Part shown: one piece after another, positions 1 to 7,677 of the stretch
How positions within the stretch are numbered: position 1 is the first letter of the stretch
Layout: every line of letters begins with the position of its first letter
Assembly: GCF_900141715.1 (NCBI RefSeq)
Contig: NZ_FQYK01000001.1
Span: 372,001 to 436,000, forward strand
Direction of reading: 5' to 3'
Origin: Algibacter luteus
GTDB taxonomy: Bacteria > Bacteroidota > Bacteroidia > Flavobacteriales > Flavobacteriaceae
Length of the DNA: 64,000 nucleotides
The notes under the pieces: generated by a model
What the model saw: only the letters and a program-made list of their open reading frames with translations
What the model was told of the DNA's origin: nothing
The model's database searches: none
Translations under genes and position numbers: made by a program

Positions 1-50
1 CGCGGTGTATAGCTAAATTTTTTGTTCTTTCTTAATTTTAAAAGTCCCAT
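1..50 (-). CDS. small conserved membrane protein, 5' part only
   Basis: Only the first 17 codons are in the window (MGLLKLRKNKKFSYTPR); the rest lies beyond the left edge. The ATG is at 50-48, 19 bases after the stop of the next gene upstream on the same strand. The motif K-x-F-x-Y-x-P-R is shared with residues 8-15 of that gene, so the two look like tandem paralogues. Short proteins of this kind are found beside ribH in Flavobacteriaceae and are sometimes mislabelled as riboflavin synthase subunit beta. They have no synthase domain and their function is unknown. Too short for the ORF length cut-off, but the shared motif and operon spacing support it. Confidence 0.6.
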   Translation of the reverse strand, partial: MGLLKLRKNKKFSYTP

Positions 51-69
51 GATTTCTAAGTTTTTGGTA

Positions 70-303
70 TTACATGTATTTTTTCTCTAATACATACATA
101 CAAATCAATAATAATACCAAAATGATGATTAACACCTTCATTGACATGGCACCTCGAGTTTTAACTTTAGTGCCTTTGTTTTGTCGCCATTTAGAAATAA
201 AATCTTTGGTATCTGCATTGCTATCTAAACCAGACTCTGTTTGACTTTCTTTTGAAAATCTAGGTTGATAATTAAAGGTTTTATGTTTGCGTTGTTTAAA
301 CAA
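70..303 (-). CDS. small single-pass membrane protein of unknown function
   Basis: This 77-residue protein has a basic, polar N-terminal part with the motif KTFNYQPR (8-15), a linker rich in charged residues, and one C-terminal membrane segment at about 55-72 followed by KKYM. The order (cytoplasmic basic tail, then a tail anchor) suggests an inner-membrane protein with most of its length in the cytoplasm. It lies in an operon-like row on the minus strand: TPR protein, ribH, this gene, and a paralogue cut by the window edge. The gap from ribH is 127 bases, so it may have its own promoter. The name riboflavin synthase subunit beta sometimes given to such proteins reflects position only. No function can be assigned. 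Confidence 0.7.
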   Translation of the reverse strand: MFKQRKHKTFNYQPRFSKESQTESGLDSNADTKDFISKWRQNKGTKVKTRGAMSMKVLIIILVLLLICMYVLEKKYM

Positions 304-430
304 AATCTAGTATTGCTCGTCGTTTCAAAAATACTTAAAAGTATGCAGAAATAGGAGTTTAAACTGCCAAAAAATGTTAAGATAATTGACAAGAGCTGAA
401 TAATAGAAAACCTATTAGTGTGAAAAAAAA

Positions 431-916
431 CTAACTATTCTTGCGTAGTTCTGCCATTTTTATTGCAGCAATAGCGGCTTCAGTACCCTTATTTCCATGT
501 TTCCCACCAGAGCGATCGATGGCTTGTTGCATGGTATTATCTGTAAGCACACAGAAAATTACTGGTGTTTCACGCCTTACATTTAAATCTTTTATGCCTT
601 GTGTAACCCCTTCGCAAACAAAATCAAAATGTTTTGTTTCCCCTTGAATTACGCTTCCTATAGCAATAACAGCGTTAACCATTTGCTCTTGCATCTTTTT
701 AGCCCCGTAAATAAGCTCGAAGCTTCCTGGAACATTCCATCTAATTATATTATGTGGTAACACACCATTTTCCAAAAGGGCATGATAAGCGCCTTGATAC
801 AGTCCTTCAGTTACATTATCATTCCATTCTGAAACAACAATCCCAAACCGAAATTTACTCGCGTTTGGGATTGTTGCTTTATCGTATTCTGATAAATTTT
901 TATTTTCGGTAGCCAT
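431..916 (-). CDS. ribH: 6,7-dimethyl-8-ribityllumazine synthase
   Basis: RibH joins 5-amino-6-ribitylamino-uracil with 3,4-dihydroxybutanone 4-phosphate to give the lumazine precursor of riboflavin. It is cytosolic and usually forms an icosahedral or decameric shell. The 161-residue length is normal. The substrate-site signatures are all present: W60/VPGSFEL (62-68), GSVIQGETKHFDFV (87-100) with the catalytic His97, and RSGGKHGNKGTEAA (135-148). It starts 10 bases after the TPR protein gene, so the two are probably co-transcribed. No other riboflavin gene is in the window, so the pathway is dispersed here. Identity is secure. Confidence 0.96.
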   Translation of the reverse strand: MATENKNLSEYDKATIPNASKFRFGIVVSEWNDNVTEGLYQGAYHALLENGVLPHNIIRWNVPGSFELIYGAKKMQEQMVNAVIAIGSVIQGETKHFDFVCEGVTQGIKDLNVRRETPVIFCVLTDNTMQQAIDRSGGKHGNKGTEAAIAAIKMAELRKNS

Positions 917-926
917 AATTTAGCTA

Positions 927-1697
927 TTATTTGTTTGCTAAAACTTGTGCTTTTCCTATAAACACATCTACTTTTGTTGCTTCAGTTGAGTTACTGTAAT
1001 CGTCTTTTATTCTTTTAAAATAAGCTAAAGCTTTATCAGCTTTACCTAAATCTAAAGCAATTGTTCCTGCTTTAAACAAATACATTGGTGTTGTAAATTC
1101 GTTATTGCGCATTTCAGCAGCTTGCTCGTAGTATTCTAAAGCATCTTCTGGCTGGTTAAGTTGCACAAAAGCATCACCAATATTTCCTTTAGCTAAAGGT
1201 GCTAAAATTTCATCATCGCTTTTAAAATTACTTAAATGCTCAACGGCATTTTTGTAATCTTTTAATCTTAAATACGCAGTACCTGCATAGTAACTAGCTA
1301 AGTTAGCAGAAGGAGTTCCGCTATACTCTTCTATAATATCTAGCATCCCATATTTACCTTCACCTCCGTTTAAAGCTAAGTTATACAACGAGTCTTTTGC
1401 AACACCTGTAACGGCTTGATCAAAATATTTTTGAGCCTGAAACATATCGTTCATTGCAGCTTGTTGTTTTGGTTTAGCGATATACTCTTTATAACCTAAA
1501 GACCCTAAAACTATTGCTGCAACCAGACCAATAATTATGAAAATATATTTTTGGTTTTTTGCTACAAAATCTTCGGTTTTAGAAGCTGTTTCATCAAGTG
1601 TATTAAAAACCTCTGCAGTTGTAGATCCTTCCTCTATATTCTGTTGTTTTTCTACAGATGTTTTTGGTTTATGTCCTCTTTTCTTATAAGTTGCCAT
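927..1697 (-). CDS. membrane-anchored tetratricopeptide repeat protein (YfgM-like)
   Basis: The 256-residue protein has a basic, low-complexity N-terminal cytoplasmic tail, one membrane segment at about 51-69, and a periplasmic part made of TPR-like helices (about 75-256; blocks such as NIGDAFVQLNQPEDALEYYEQA are typical). This layout resembles YfgM of Gram-negative bacteria, which works with the Sec translocon and periplasmic chaperones; the role here is inference. It is the first gene of the minus-strand row leading to ribH. A TATTTTTG element fitting the Bacteroidetes -7 box (TAnnTTTG) lies about 28-35 bases upstream of the ATG (1732-1725), without a clear -33 partner. Confidence 0.8.
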   Translation of the reverse strand: MATYKKRGHKPKTSVEKQQNIEEGSTTAEVFNTLDETASKTEDFVAKNQKYIFIIIGLVAAIVLGSLGYKEYIAKPKQQAAMNDMFQAQKYFDQAVTGVAKDSLYNLALNGGEGKYGMLDIIEEYSGTPSANLASYYAGTAYLRLKDYKNAVEHLSNFKSDDEILAPLAKGNIGDAFVQLNQPEDALEYYEQAAEMRNNEFTTPMYLFKAGTIALDLGKADKALAYFKRIKDDYSNSTEATKVDVFIGKAQVLANK

Positions 1698-1836
1698 TAT
1701 ATGCTATCTAAAATTATTGTCGCGCAAAAATATAATTTTTCTTCAGAACTAAAAGGGTATTTATTTGATATTTTTCAATAATTTGCACTTCTTTTCAAGA
1801 GTTTAACCTTGAAACGCCCTCAAAGTTGCATTTTCT

Positions 1837-2916
1837 ATGATTTTAAAATCGCTTTCATTACTAAATTATAAAAATTTCGATAGTAAATCGTTCATTTTCA
1901 ATGACAAAATAAATTGTATTGTTGGTAATAACGGTATTGGAAAAACAAATGTACTTGATGCGATTTACCATTTATCCTTCGGAAAAAGCTATTTCAATCC
2001 TGTTGCCACTCAAAATATTAAACACGGAGAAGACTTTTTTGTAATTAATGGAGATTATGAGAAAGACGAGAAAATCGAGAAAGTTGCGATTAGCTTAAAA
2101 CGAGGACAGAAGAAAATGATTAAGCGTAATGGTAAGGCTTATGAAAAATTTAGTGAGCATATTGGCTTTTTGCCCTTGGTAATTATATCGCCAGCAGATA
2201 GAGATTTGATTATAGAAGGAAGTGATACCAGGCGTAAGTTTATTGATAGTGTTATTTCGCAAAGCGATAAAAGTTATCTGAGTAATTTGATAAACTATAA
2301 TAAAATATTGGCGCAACGTAATGCTTTGTTAAAATATTTTGCACTTAACCATACATTTAATAATGACACTTTAGAGGTTTACAATACACAACTTACGGAA
2401 TACGGTAAAATAATTTTTGAAAAGCGCGATGCTTTTTTAAAAACGTTTATCCCGATTTTTAAATCGAGATACGAAGTTATTAGCAATAATAATGAAGCTG
2501 TTGATTTAGTTTACCAAAGTCATTTATTTGATGACGATTTGAGTACACTTTTAAAGGCTTCGATAAATAAGGATAAAGCTTTACAGTACACCAGTGTTGG
2601 TGTGCATAAGGATGATTTGCTTTTTAATATTGAAGAACATCCAATAAAGAAATTTGGGAGTCAAGGACAACAGAAATCGTTTTTGATTGCATTGAAATTG
2701 GCACAGTTTGATTTTATAAAAGCACAAAGTGGTGTTAACCCTATTTTATTACTTGACGATATTTTTGATAAGTTGGATGAACAGCGTGTAGCACAAATTA
2801 TAAAATTGGTTGATGATGAAAATTTTGGTCAATTGTTTATAAGCGATACTCATGCGGAGCGTACTGAGGACGCTGTAAAGCAAGTGCATCAAAGTTATGA
2901 GATTTTTAGGCTATAA
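1837..2916 (+). CDS. recF: DNA replication and repair protein RecF
   Basis: RecF is an SMC-like ABC ATPase that with RecO and RecR loads RecA at single-strand gaps. The 359-residue length is normal. Visible motifs are the N-terminal NYKNF, Walker A GNNGIGKT (30-37), the ABC signature region GSQGQQKSF (about 272-280), and Walker [13 protein letters not shown] (303-314), followed by a switch region with SDTHAE. The gene is divergent from the TPR/ribH row with about 140 bases between them. The DUF721 gene follows downstream, a pairing common in Flavobacteriaceae, but here a dispersed repeat separates the two. Confidence 0.96.
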   Translation: MILKSLSLLNYKNFDSKSFIFNDKINCIVGNNGIGKTNVLDAIYHLSFGKSYFNPVATQNIKHGEDFFVINGDYEKDEKIEKVAISLKRGQKKMIKRNGKAYEKFSEHIGFLPLVIISPADRDLIIEGSDTRRKFIDSVISQSDKSYLSNLINYNKILAQRNALLKYFALNHTFNNDTLEVYNTQLTEYGKIIFEKRDAFLKTFIPIFKSRYEVISNNNEAVDLVYQSHLFDDDLSTLLKASINKDKALQYTSVGVHKDDLLFNIEEHPIKKFGSQGQQKSFLIALKLAQFDFIKAQSGVNPILLLDDIFDKLDEQRVAQIIKLVDDENFGQLFISDTHAERTEDAVKQVHQSYEIFRL

Positions 2917-3009
2917 TCAGTGCTAATCGCGATAAACCGTTGATGAGATAATAACAGACTTTTGCAAATTGAAAACGTATTTATGATAAAATTACCCGCC
3001 ATAACGGAT

Positions 3010-3098
3010 GAGCCCGCGTTAGGGATTGCAATGAAAATCCTTTTGTGAGGAACTAGCAAAAGATTGTAATGAAAAGCCCGACCCTTGTGGTAACGCCC
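3010..3098 (+). repeat. dispersed structured repeat, copy 1 (short form)
   Basis: This element has conserved ends, GCGTTAGGGATTG and GAAAAGCCCGACCCTTGTGG, and recurs at 9574, 39206 and 51440, always in the same orientation. In this copy the outer ends GCGTTA and TAACGC are complementary, and an inner stem pairs ATCCTTTTG with CAAAAGAT. A near-direct repeat, ATTGYAATGAAAA, flanks the inner hairpin on both sides. This is the only copy without the 20-base palindrome between GGTAAC and GCCC. It lies between recF and the DUF721 gene. Function is unknown; it may be an RNA or a REP-like element. Confidence 0.85.
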
Positions 3099-3139
3099 AA
3101 AAAAATTAATACTTTTACAATATTATAATTCTATATGCT

Positions 3140-3436
3140 ATGGCAAAACGTAATAACGAACATATTAGCATTCAGGACGCTTTAAAAGAATTCGTTGAAA
3201 CCAATAAGCTTCAAAAAGGATTGAACAAGGTTAATGTAGCGGAAGCTTGGGCAAAACTAATGGGCAACGGGGTTAATAATTATACAACTGCCGTGAATTT
3301 GGAGCGTGAAACCCTGCATGTGCAATTGAGTTCGAGTGTATTAAGGGAAGAATTAAGCTACGGTAAGGAAAAGATAATTACTATGCTTAATGAGGAATTG
3401 GGTAAAGAAATTATTAAAAAACTGATTTTAAGATAA
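3140..3436 (+). CDS. DUF721 domain protein
   Basis: This 98-residue protein belongs to the DUF721 family (DciA-related proteins in other phyla). DciA helps load the replicative helicase in bacteria lacking DnaC or DnaI; whether this short flavobacterial form does so is not established. The motif AWAKLMGNGVNNYT (27-40) followed by the strand L-HVQLSSSVLREELSY is typical. It lies 223 bases after recF in the same direction, in keeping with a link to DNA replication and repair. The repeat copy in the gap means co-transcription with recF is uncertain. Confidence 0.85.
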   Translation: MAKRNNEHISIQDALKEFVETNKLQKGLNKVNVAEAWAKLMGNGVNNYTTAVNLERETLHVQLSSSVLREELSYGKEKIITMLNEELGKEIIKKLILR

Positions 3437-3534
3437 TTAGACTTAGCTGTTTCTTGTAAATATTTTGTGAAAAAACAAAAAGGTATCATTTTTTGTATTA
3501 CCTTTGAGGCTTAATTTATTATAATACAAATACA

Positions 3535-3726
3535 ATGAGTAAAGGTACAGTAAAATTCTTCAACGATTCTAAAGGATTTGGATTCATTATTGAAGAGGAC
3601 AACAACAAAGAACATTTCGTACACATTTCAGGACTTATCGATGAAATTCGTGAAGGTGATGTTGTAGAATTCGATCTACAAGAAGGTAGAAAAGGATTAA
3701 ACGCCGTAAACGTAAAAGTAGTCTAA
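3535..3726 (+). CDS. cold-shock domain protein, copy 1 of 3
   Basis: This is a 63-residue single cold-shock domain protein. It carries both RNA-binding motifs, KGFGFI (13-18, RNP1) and HFVHIS (27-32, RNP2), on a five-stranded OB fold. Such proteins bind single-stranded RNA or DNA and melt RNA structure. It is the first of three near-identical genes in tandem, each with its own terminator. A TACCTTTG box at 3499-3506 fits the Bacteroidetes -7 element (TAnnTTTG), but no -33 partner at proper spacing is visible. The A-rich leader AATACAAATACAATG is shared with the next copies. Confidence 0.93.
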   Translation: MSKGTVKFFNDSKGFGFIIEEDNNKEHFVHISGLIDEIREGDVVEFDLQEGRKGLNAVNVKVV

Positions 3727-3754
3727 ACGATATACTATTTAACAATTACAACTT

Positions 3755-3787
3755 AAAGCCTATCATTTATTTGATAGGCTTTTTTTG
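3755..3787 (+). terminator. intrinsic terminator after cold-shock gene 1
   Basis: The stem AAAGCCTATC / GATAGGCTTT with an 8-base loop is followed by a run of seven T. The same stem sequence recurs after cold-shock gene 2, so the terminator was duplicated along with the gene. Confidence 0.9.
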
Positions 3788-3854
3788 TTTTTAACGTTTT
3801 ATAACTTAATTGGCTGTATATTCGCCAAATATTAATTATTATAATAAAAATACA

Positions 3855-4046
3855 ATGAGTAAAGGTACCGTAAAATTTTTCAATGATTCAAAAGGTTTTG
3901 GATTCATTACTGAAGATGACAACAACAAAGAGCATTTCGTACATATTTCTGGACTAGTAGATGAAATTCGAGAAGGAGATGCAGTAGAATTCGATTTACA
4001 AAAAGGTAAAAAAGGATTAAACGCCGTAAATGTAAAAGTAATCTAA
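3855..4046 (+). CDS. cold-shock domain protein, copy 2 of 3
   Basis: A 63-residue paralogue of the preceding gene with the same RNP1 (KGFGFI) and RNP2 (HFVHIS) motifs. An in-frame ATG 45 bases upstream exists, but the start chosen here matches both neighbours exactly (MSKGTVKFFNDSKGFGF) and the same A-rich leader precedes it. It differs from copy 1 mainly at residues 18-22 and near the C-terminus (QKGKKG in place of QEGRKG). It probably arose by tandem duplication, including its terminator. Confidence 0.93.
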   Translation: MSKGTVKFFNDSKGFGFITEDDNNKEHFVHISGLVDEIREGDAVEFDLQKGKKGLNAVNVKVI

Positions 4047-4074
4047 GGATATACTATATAACAATACAATTAAG

Positions 4075-4105
4075 AGCCTATCATCAATTTGATAGGCTTT
4101 TTTTT
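4075..4105 (+). terminator. intrinsic terminator after cold-shock gene 2
   Basis: Stem AGCCTATC / GATAGGCT with an 8-base loop and a run of eight T. The stem is the same as in the terminator at 3755-3787. Confidence 0.9.
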
Positions 4106-4155
4106 GTGGCATAACCTTTGCATTATATCATTTATAATAATTAAAATTTAATACA

Positions 4156-4347
4156 ATGAGTAAAGGAACAGTAAAATTCTTCAACGATTCAAAAGGCTTT
4201 GGATTTATAACTGAAGAAGGTTCAAACACCGAACATTTTGTTCACATTTCAGGTTTAATTGATGAAATTCGCGAAGGCGATTTGGTTGAATTTGATTTAC
4301 AAGAAGGCCGCAAAGGCTTAAATGCTGTAAACGTTAAAGTAGTTTAA
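4156..4347 (+). CDS. cold-shock domain protein, copy 3 of 3
   Basis: Third member of the tandem set, 63 residues, with KGFGFI (13-18) and HFVHIS (27-32). Its loop reads EEGSNTEHF where the other copies have E-D-NNKEHF, and its synonymous codons differ more (GGC, GAA, GGT choices), so it is the most diverged copy. It faces ndk and shares a bidirectional terminator with it. Three independently terminated copies suggest different conditions of expression or a dosage effect; the sequence cannot separate these. Confidence 0.93.
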   Translation: MSKGTVKFFNDSKGFGFITEEGSNTEHFVHISGLIDEIREGDLVEFDLQEGRKGLNAVNVKVV

Positions 4348-4373
4348 TACCATATAACATACTTTTAGAAACA

Positions 4374-4407
4374 AAAAATCCCGCAATAACATTGCGGGAT
4401 TTTTTTA
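4374..4407. terminator. bidirectional terminator between cold-shock gene 3 and ndk
   Basis: The stem AAAAAATCCCGCAAT / ATTGCGGGATTTTTT has A runs on one side and T runs on the other, so it can end transcription from both convergent genes. Confidence 0.92.
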
Positions 4408-4428
4408 TAGTTTGAGTGTTATTTTTAA

Positions 4429-4848
4429 TTAAAACTGCTCTCTTCCAGAAAAATGAAAAGCACCTTCTATAGCTGCGTTTTCATTGCTATCACTACCATG
4501 TACTGCGTTTTCACTTATAGAATCTGCATACATTTTACGTATTGTACCTTCTGCAGCGTCTGCAGGATTTGTAGCGCCAATTAAGGTTCTAAAATCTTCA
4601 ACAGCATTTTCTTTTTCTAAGATTGCCGCAACAATTGGTCCGCGTGTCATATACTCCACTAATTCTGGAAAAAACGGACGCTCTTTATGAATTGCATAAA
4701 ATTCTTGAGCATCTGCAGTGGTCATTTGTGTTAATTTCATTGCTACAATTCTAAACCCTGAAGCTGAAATTTTTTCTAATATTGCCCCAATGTGTCCTTT
4801 CTCAACAGCATCTGGTTTAAGCATTGTAAATGTTCTGTTTGTCGCCAT
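4429..4848 (-). CDS. ndk: nucleoside diphosphate kinase
   Basis: Ndk moves the gamma-phosphate of ATP to nucleoside diphosphates through a phosphohistidine. The 139-residue form is typical. Motifs seen are [11 protein letters not shown] (8-18), the Kpn-loop region (R87-P95) and the active-site His117 in NAVHGSDS (114-121). An in-frame ATG 51 bases upstream would add 17 residues (LLLHPHKTK...) unlike the family, so the start [13 protein letters not shown] is used. The gene is divergent from the NrnA-like gene, whose ATG is 87 bases away. Confidence 0.96.
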   Translation of the reverse strand: MATNRTFTMLKPDAVEKGHIGAILEKISASGFRIVAMKLTQMTTADAQEFYAIHKERPFFPELVEYMTRGPIVAAILEKENAVEDFRTLIGATNPADAAEGTIRKMYADSISENAVHGSDSNENAAIEGAFHFSGREQF

Positions 4849-4935
4849 TATTTTTGTTTTATGTGGGTGCAAAAGTAATCTATTTCTATTGAATTCCAAT
4901 AATTCTAATTTGAAAAAATTGTATCTTCGTCAACT

Positions 4936-5955
4936 ATGAAAAAACAACACATTTCAAGCATAAAACAACTTTTATCTACACCAAAAAAGATAGTAATCGT
5001 AGCACATAAAAACCCTGATGGAGACGCTATTGGCTCCAGTTTAGGTTTATATCATTATTTAGTAAAAGGCAACCACAATGTAAACGTTATAATGCCTAAT
5101 GATTATCCATCTTTTTTAAAATGGATACCAGGAAATGATGCCGTTTTAATACATGATGCACAAACAGCCACCTGTGATTCTTTGATAAACGAATCTGATA
5201 TTATTTTCACTTTAGATTTTAATGCCTTTCATAGAACTGGCAATATGGAATCGGCATTAACCGAAAGCAATGCGTTGAAAATTATGATTGATCATCATCA
5301 AGCGCCAGACAATTATGCTGCTTATACGTTTAGCGATGTAAGCATGAGTTCCACCTGCGAAATGGTATATCATTTTATTAATATGCTAGATGATCTTGAC
5401 AAGATTAACAGTGCTATTGCAACGAGTTTGTATGTTGGTATTATGACAGATACAGGTTCTTTTAGGTTTTCATCAACTACTAGTACGACGCATAGAGTTG
5501 TTGCAGATTTGATTGAAAAAGGCGCAAATAACTCAGAGATTCATAACCACGTTTTTGACACTAACAGTTATGAACGATTACAATTATTAGGTTGTGCACT
5601 AACCAATTTAAAAGTATTACCCGAACATAGAACGGCATACATTACGCTCTCACAGCAAGAACTACACAACTTTAATTACAAAAAAGGTGACACTGAAGGA
5701 GTTGTAAACTACGGCCTTTCATTAGATGGCGTTGTTCTAGCTGCAATTTTTATAGAAGACAGACAAGAAGGTATTATAAAAATCTCATTACGCTCAAAAG
5801 GTAACTTTTCGGTAAATGAAATGTCTAGGGCTCATTTTGAAGGTGGTGGACATACAAATGCCGCTGGTGGCAAGAGCTATTTATCTCTAGAAAAAACTAT
5901 TGAAAAATTTATTAGTATATTGCCTAGTTATAATAAAGCCCTGAATGATGAATAA
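4936..5955 (+). CDS. DHH/DHHA1 phosphoesterase, NrnA-like oligoribonuclease / pAp phosphatase
   Basis: The 339-residue protein has the DHH-family metal motifs in order: HKNPDGDAIGSS (24-35), DFNAFHRTG (about 95-103), IDHHQAPD (the DHH signature, about 116-123) and DTGSFRFSS (about 173-181). It ends with the DHHA1 substrate motif GGGHTNAAGG. NrnA-type enzymes degrade short RNA oligomers and dephosphorylate 3'-phosphoadenosine 5'-phosphate, which fits Bacteroidetes lacking a classical Orn. The closely related GdpP-type enzymes have extra domains that are absent here. Its last 11 bases overlap the gldI start, so the two genes are likely coupled. Confidence 0.88.
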   Translation: MKKQHISSIKQLLSTPKKIVIVAHKNPDGDAIGSSLGLYHYLVKGNHNVNVIMPNDYPSFLKWIPGNDAVLIHDAQTATCDSLINESDIIFTLDFNAFHRTGNMESALTESNALKIMIDHHQAPDNYAAYTFSDVSMSSTCEMVYHFINMLDDLDKINSAIATSLYVGIMTDTGSFRFSSTTSTTHRVVADLIEKGANNSEIHNHVFDTNSYERLQLLGCALTNLKVLPEHRTAYITLSQQELHNFNYKKGDTEGVVNYGLSLDGVVLAAIFIEDRQEGIIKISLRSKGNFSVNEMSRAHFEGGGHTNAAGGKSYLSLEKTIEKFISILPSYNKALNDE

Positions 5956-6493
5956 ATTTCTAACCATAGCGCTCGTTTTTTTAGTGTTTGCTTGTAAAAC
6001 ACCCGAAGCCAGAAGCCCTGTTTCTGTAAAAACAGGCTCTTTTATTGATGCTTCTGTAGAACGAAATAAAAAATTAAATGCCAGAGAGAAAGCTTCCATT
6101 GAAAAAATAATGAAGCAACAAAATATTGATTACATCGCTTCAGAAAGTGGGTTTTGGTATTACTATAATAACAAAGCTGTGATTGACACGTTAAAAACTC
6201 CAGACTTTGGTGATGTTGTAAACTATAATTACAATGTGAAATCTTTAGATGGCAATGTTATTTACACCACTGAAGATATTAAAACGCAATCCTACGCCAT
6301 GGACAAAGAAGAACTGTTTACTGGACTTCGAGAAGGTTTAAAGCTTATGAAAAGTGGTGAGACCGTTACTTTCCTGTTTCCTTCGCAAAAAGCCTACGGT
6401 TACTACGGCGATGAAAATAAAATTGGCAGCAATATGCCACTAATTTGTGAGGTTACTGTTAATTCTATTACTGAAGAAAATCAATCACGCTAA
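5945..6493 (+). CDS. gldI: gliding-motility lipoprotein GldI, FKBP-type peptidyl-prolyl isomerase
   Basis: This 182-residue lipoprotein (lipobox VFAC, Cys17) carries one FKBP-type domain at about 80-175 with GDVVNYNYNVKSLDG and the conserved LREGLKLMKSGETVTFLFPSQKAYGYYG. In Flavobacterium johnsoniae GldI is needed for gliding and is thought to fold periplasmic parts of the gliding/type IX secretion machinery. The gene overlaps the end of the upstream phosphoesterase gene (ATGATGAATAA) and is followed after one base by another isomerase gene, so all three probably form one operon. The second ATG at 5948 is equally possible. Confidence 0.85.
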   Translation: MMNKFLTIALVFLVFACKTPEARSPVSVKTGSFIDASVERNKKLNAREKASIEKIMKQQNIDYIASESGFWYYYNNKAVIDTLKTPDFGDVVNYNYNVKSLDGNVIYTTEDIKTQSYAMDKEELFTGLREGLKLMKSGETVTFLFPSQKAYGYYGDENKIGSNMPLICEVTVNSITEENQSR

Positions 6494-6494
6494 C

Positions 6495-7622
6495 ATGCTT
6501 TTTAAAGGTGCTTATAACGTTTTAATTCTAGCGCTGTTATTCATTTTTTTAACGGCTTGTGAAGAAAAACGCAAAGATCTTGAAGACGGTATTTATGCTG
6601 AGTTTGTTACAAACAAAGGCAACATGATGGCCAAATTAACTTACGAAAAAACGCCTGTAACCGTTGCCAATTTTGTGTCGCTAGCTGAAGGCACTAATAC
6701 TTTAGTGAAAGACCCTTACAAAAAGAAAGCCTATTTTAATGGTACTATTTTTCATCGTATTATAGAAAATTCGATTATCCAAGGAGGCGACCCTACCGGT
6801 AAAGGTCCTGGGAATCCTGGTTATAAATTTAAAGACGAATTTCATCCTGATTTAAAACACGATAAAAAAGGTATTCTTTCTATGGCTAATTATGGTCCGA
6901 AAACTAACGGTAGCCAATTTTTTATTACCGATGTTCCAAGACCAAAATTGGATAATAAACACAGTGTTTTTGGTGAATTAGTTACTGGATTTGATGTTTT
7001 AGATTCTATTTCGGCTGTAAAAACAGATAAAAATGACAGACCACTAAAAGAAGTGGTGATAAAAGAAGTAAATATTTTAAGAATAGGTAAATCTGCACAA
7101 AAATTTAATGCTCCCAAAATTTTCGAAAATCATTTTATTGAAGAACAACGCCTTGAAAAGCAAAAAAAAGCTAAAGCAGAAGCTCTTTTAAAAGCAACTT
7201 TTAAGCGATTTGAAAATCAAAAAACAAAAGCCAAAACCTTAGATTCTGGACTTTACTATTATGTGTCTAAGCAAGGTGAAGGTGAAAAGTTACATGAAAA
7301 TGCACAAGCATTAGTGCATTATACCGTTTACACAGAAAACGGTGAGTTTATAAAAACCAGCAAACTAGAGTTGGCAAAAGCATTAAATGTTGTTGATAAA
7401 AACGGTACCGAAACAAAAAAGTATCAACCTATTATTGCAGATATTGGTCCGGATGCACAAATGATACCTGGATTTAAAGAAGGATTACAGCAATTGCATG
7501 TAGGAGATCAAGCTACCTTATTTATACCCTATCATTTAGGGTTTGGAGAGGCGGGTGGCAACACAGTTCCTGGAAAAACCAATATAATTTTTGAAGTTGA
7601 AGTCTTGAAACTTCTTAAATAA
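6495..7622 (+). CDS. two-domain lipoprotein peptidyl-prolyl isomerase (cyclophilin + FKBP)
   Basis: The 375-residue lipoprotein (lipobox LTAC, Cys22) has an N-terminal cyclophilin domain (about 33-205; FNGTIFHRI, IQGGDPTGKGPGNPGYKF, SMANYGPKTNGSQFFIT), a Lys/Glu-rich helical linker (about 215-255), and a C-terminal FKBP domain (about 265-375; MIPGFKEGLQQLHVGDQATLFIP). Two different isomerase folds on one outer- or inner-membrane lipoprotein point to folding of exported proteins. The start was set at the ATG one base after the gldI stop; an in-frame ATG 48 bases earlier lies inside gldI and would bury the lipobox. It is probably co-transcribed with gldI. Confidence 0.9.
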   Translation: MLFKGAYNVLILALLFIFLTACEEKRKDLEDGIYAEFVTNKGNMMAKLTYEKTPVTVANFVSLAEGTNTLVKDPYKKKAYFNGTIFHRIIENSIIQGGDPTGKGPGNPGYKFKDEFHPDLKHDKKGILSMANYGPKTNGSQFFITDVPRPKLDNKHSVFGELVTGFDVLDSISAVKTDKNDRPLKEVVIKEVNILRIGKSAQKFNAPKIFENHFIEEQRLEKQKKAKAEALLKATFKRFENQKTKAKTLDSGLYYYVSKQGEGEKLHENAQALVHYTVYTENGEFIKTSKLELAKALNVVDKNGTETKKYQPIIADIGPDAQMIPGFKEGLQQLHVGDQATLFIPYHLGFGEAGGNTVPGKTNIIFEVEVLKLLK

Positions 7623-7677
7623 ATTTTAACATTAAAGCCATTGTAATCCTTTATATTTACAACGAAAAATAAAACCT

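Noticed and set aside
3810-3854. 15 extra N-terminal residues on cold-shock protein 2
   Set aside because: The other two copies start at MSKGTVKFF with the same leader sequence; the extension is just translated leader.
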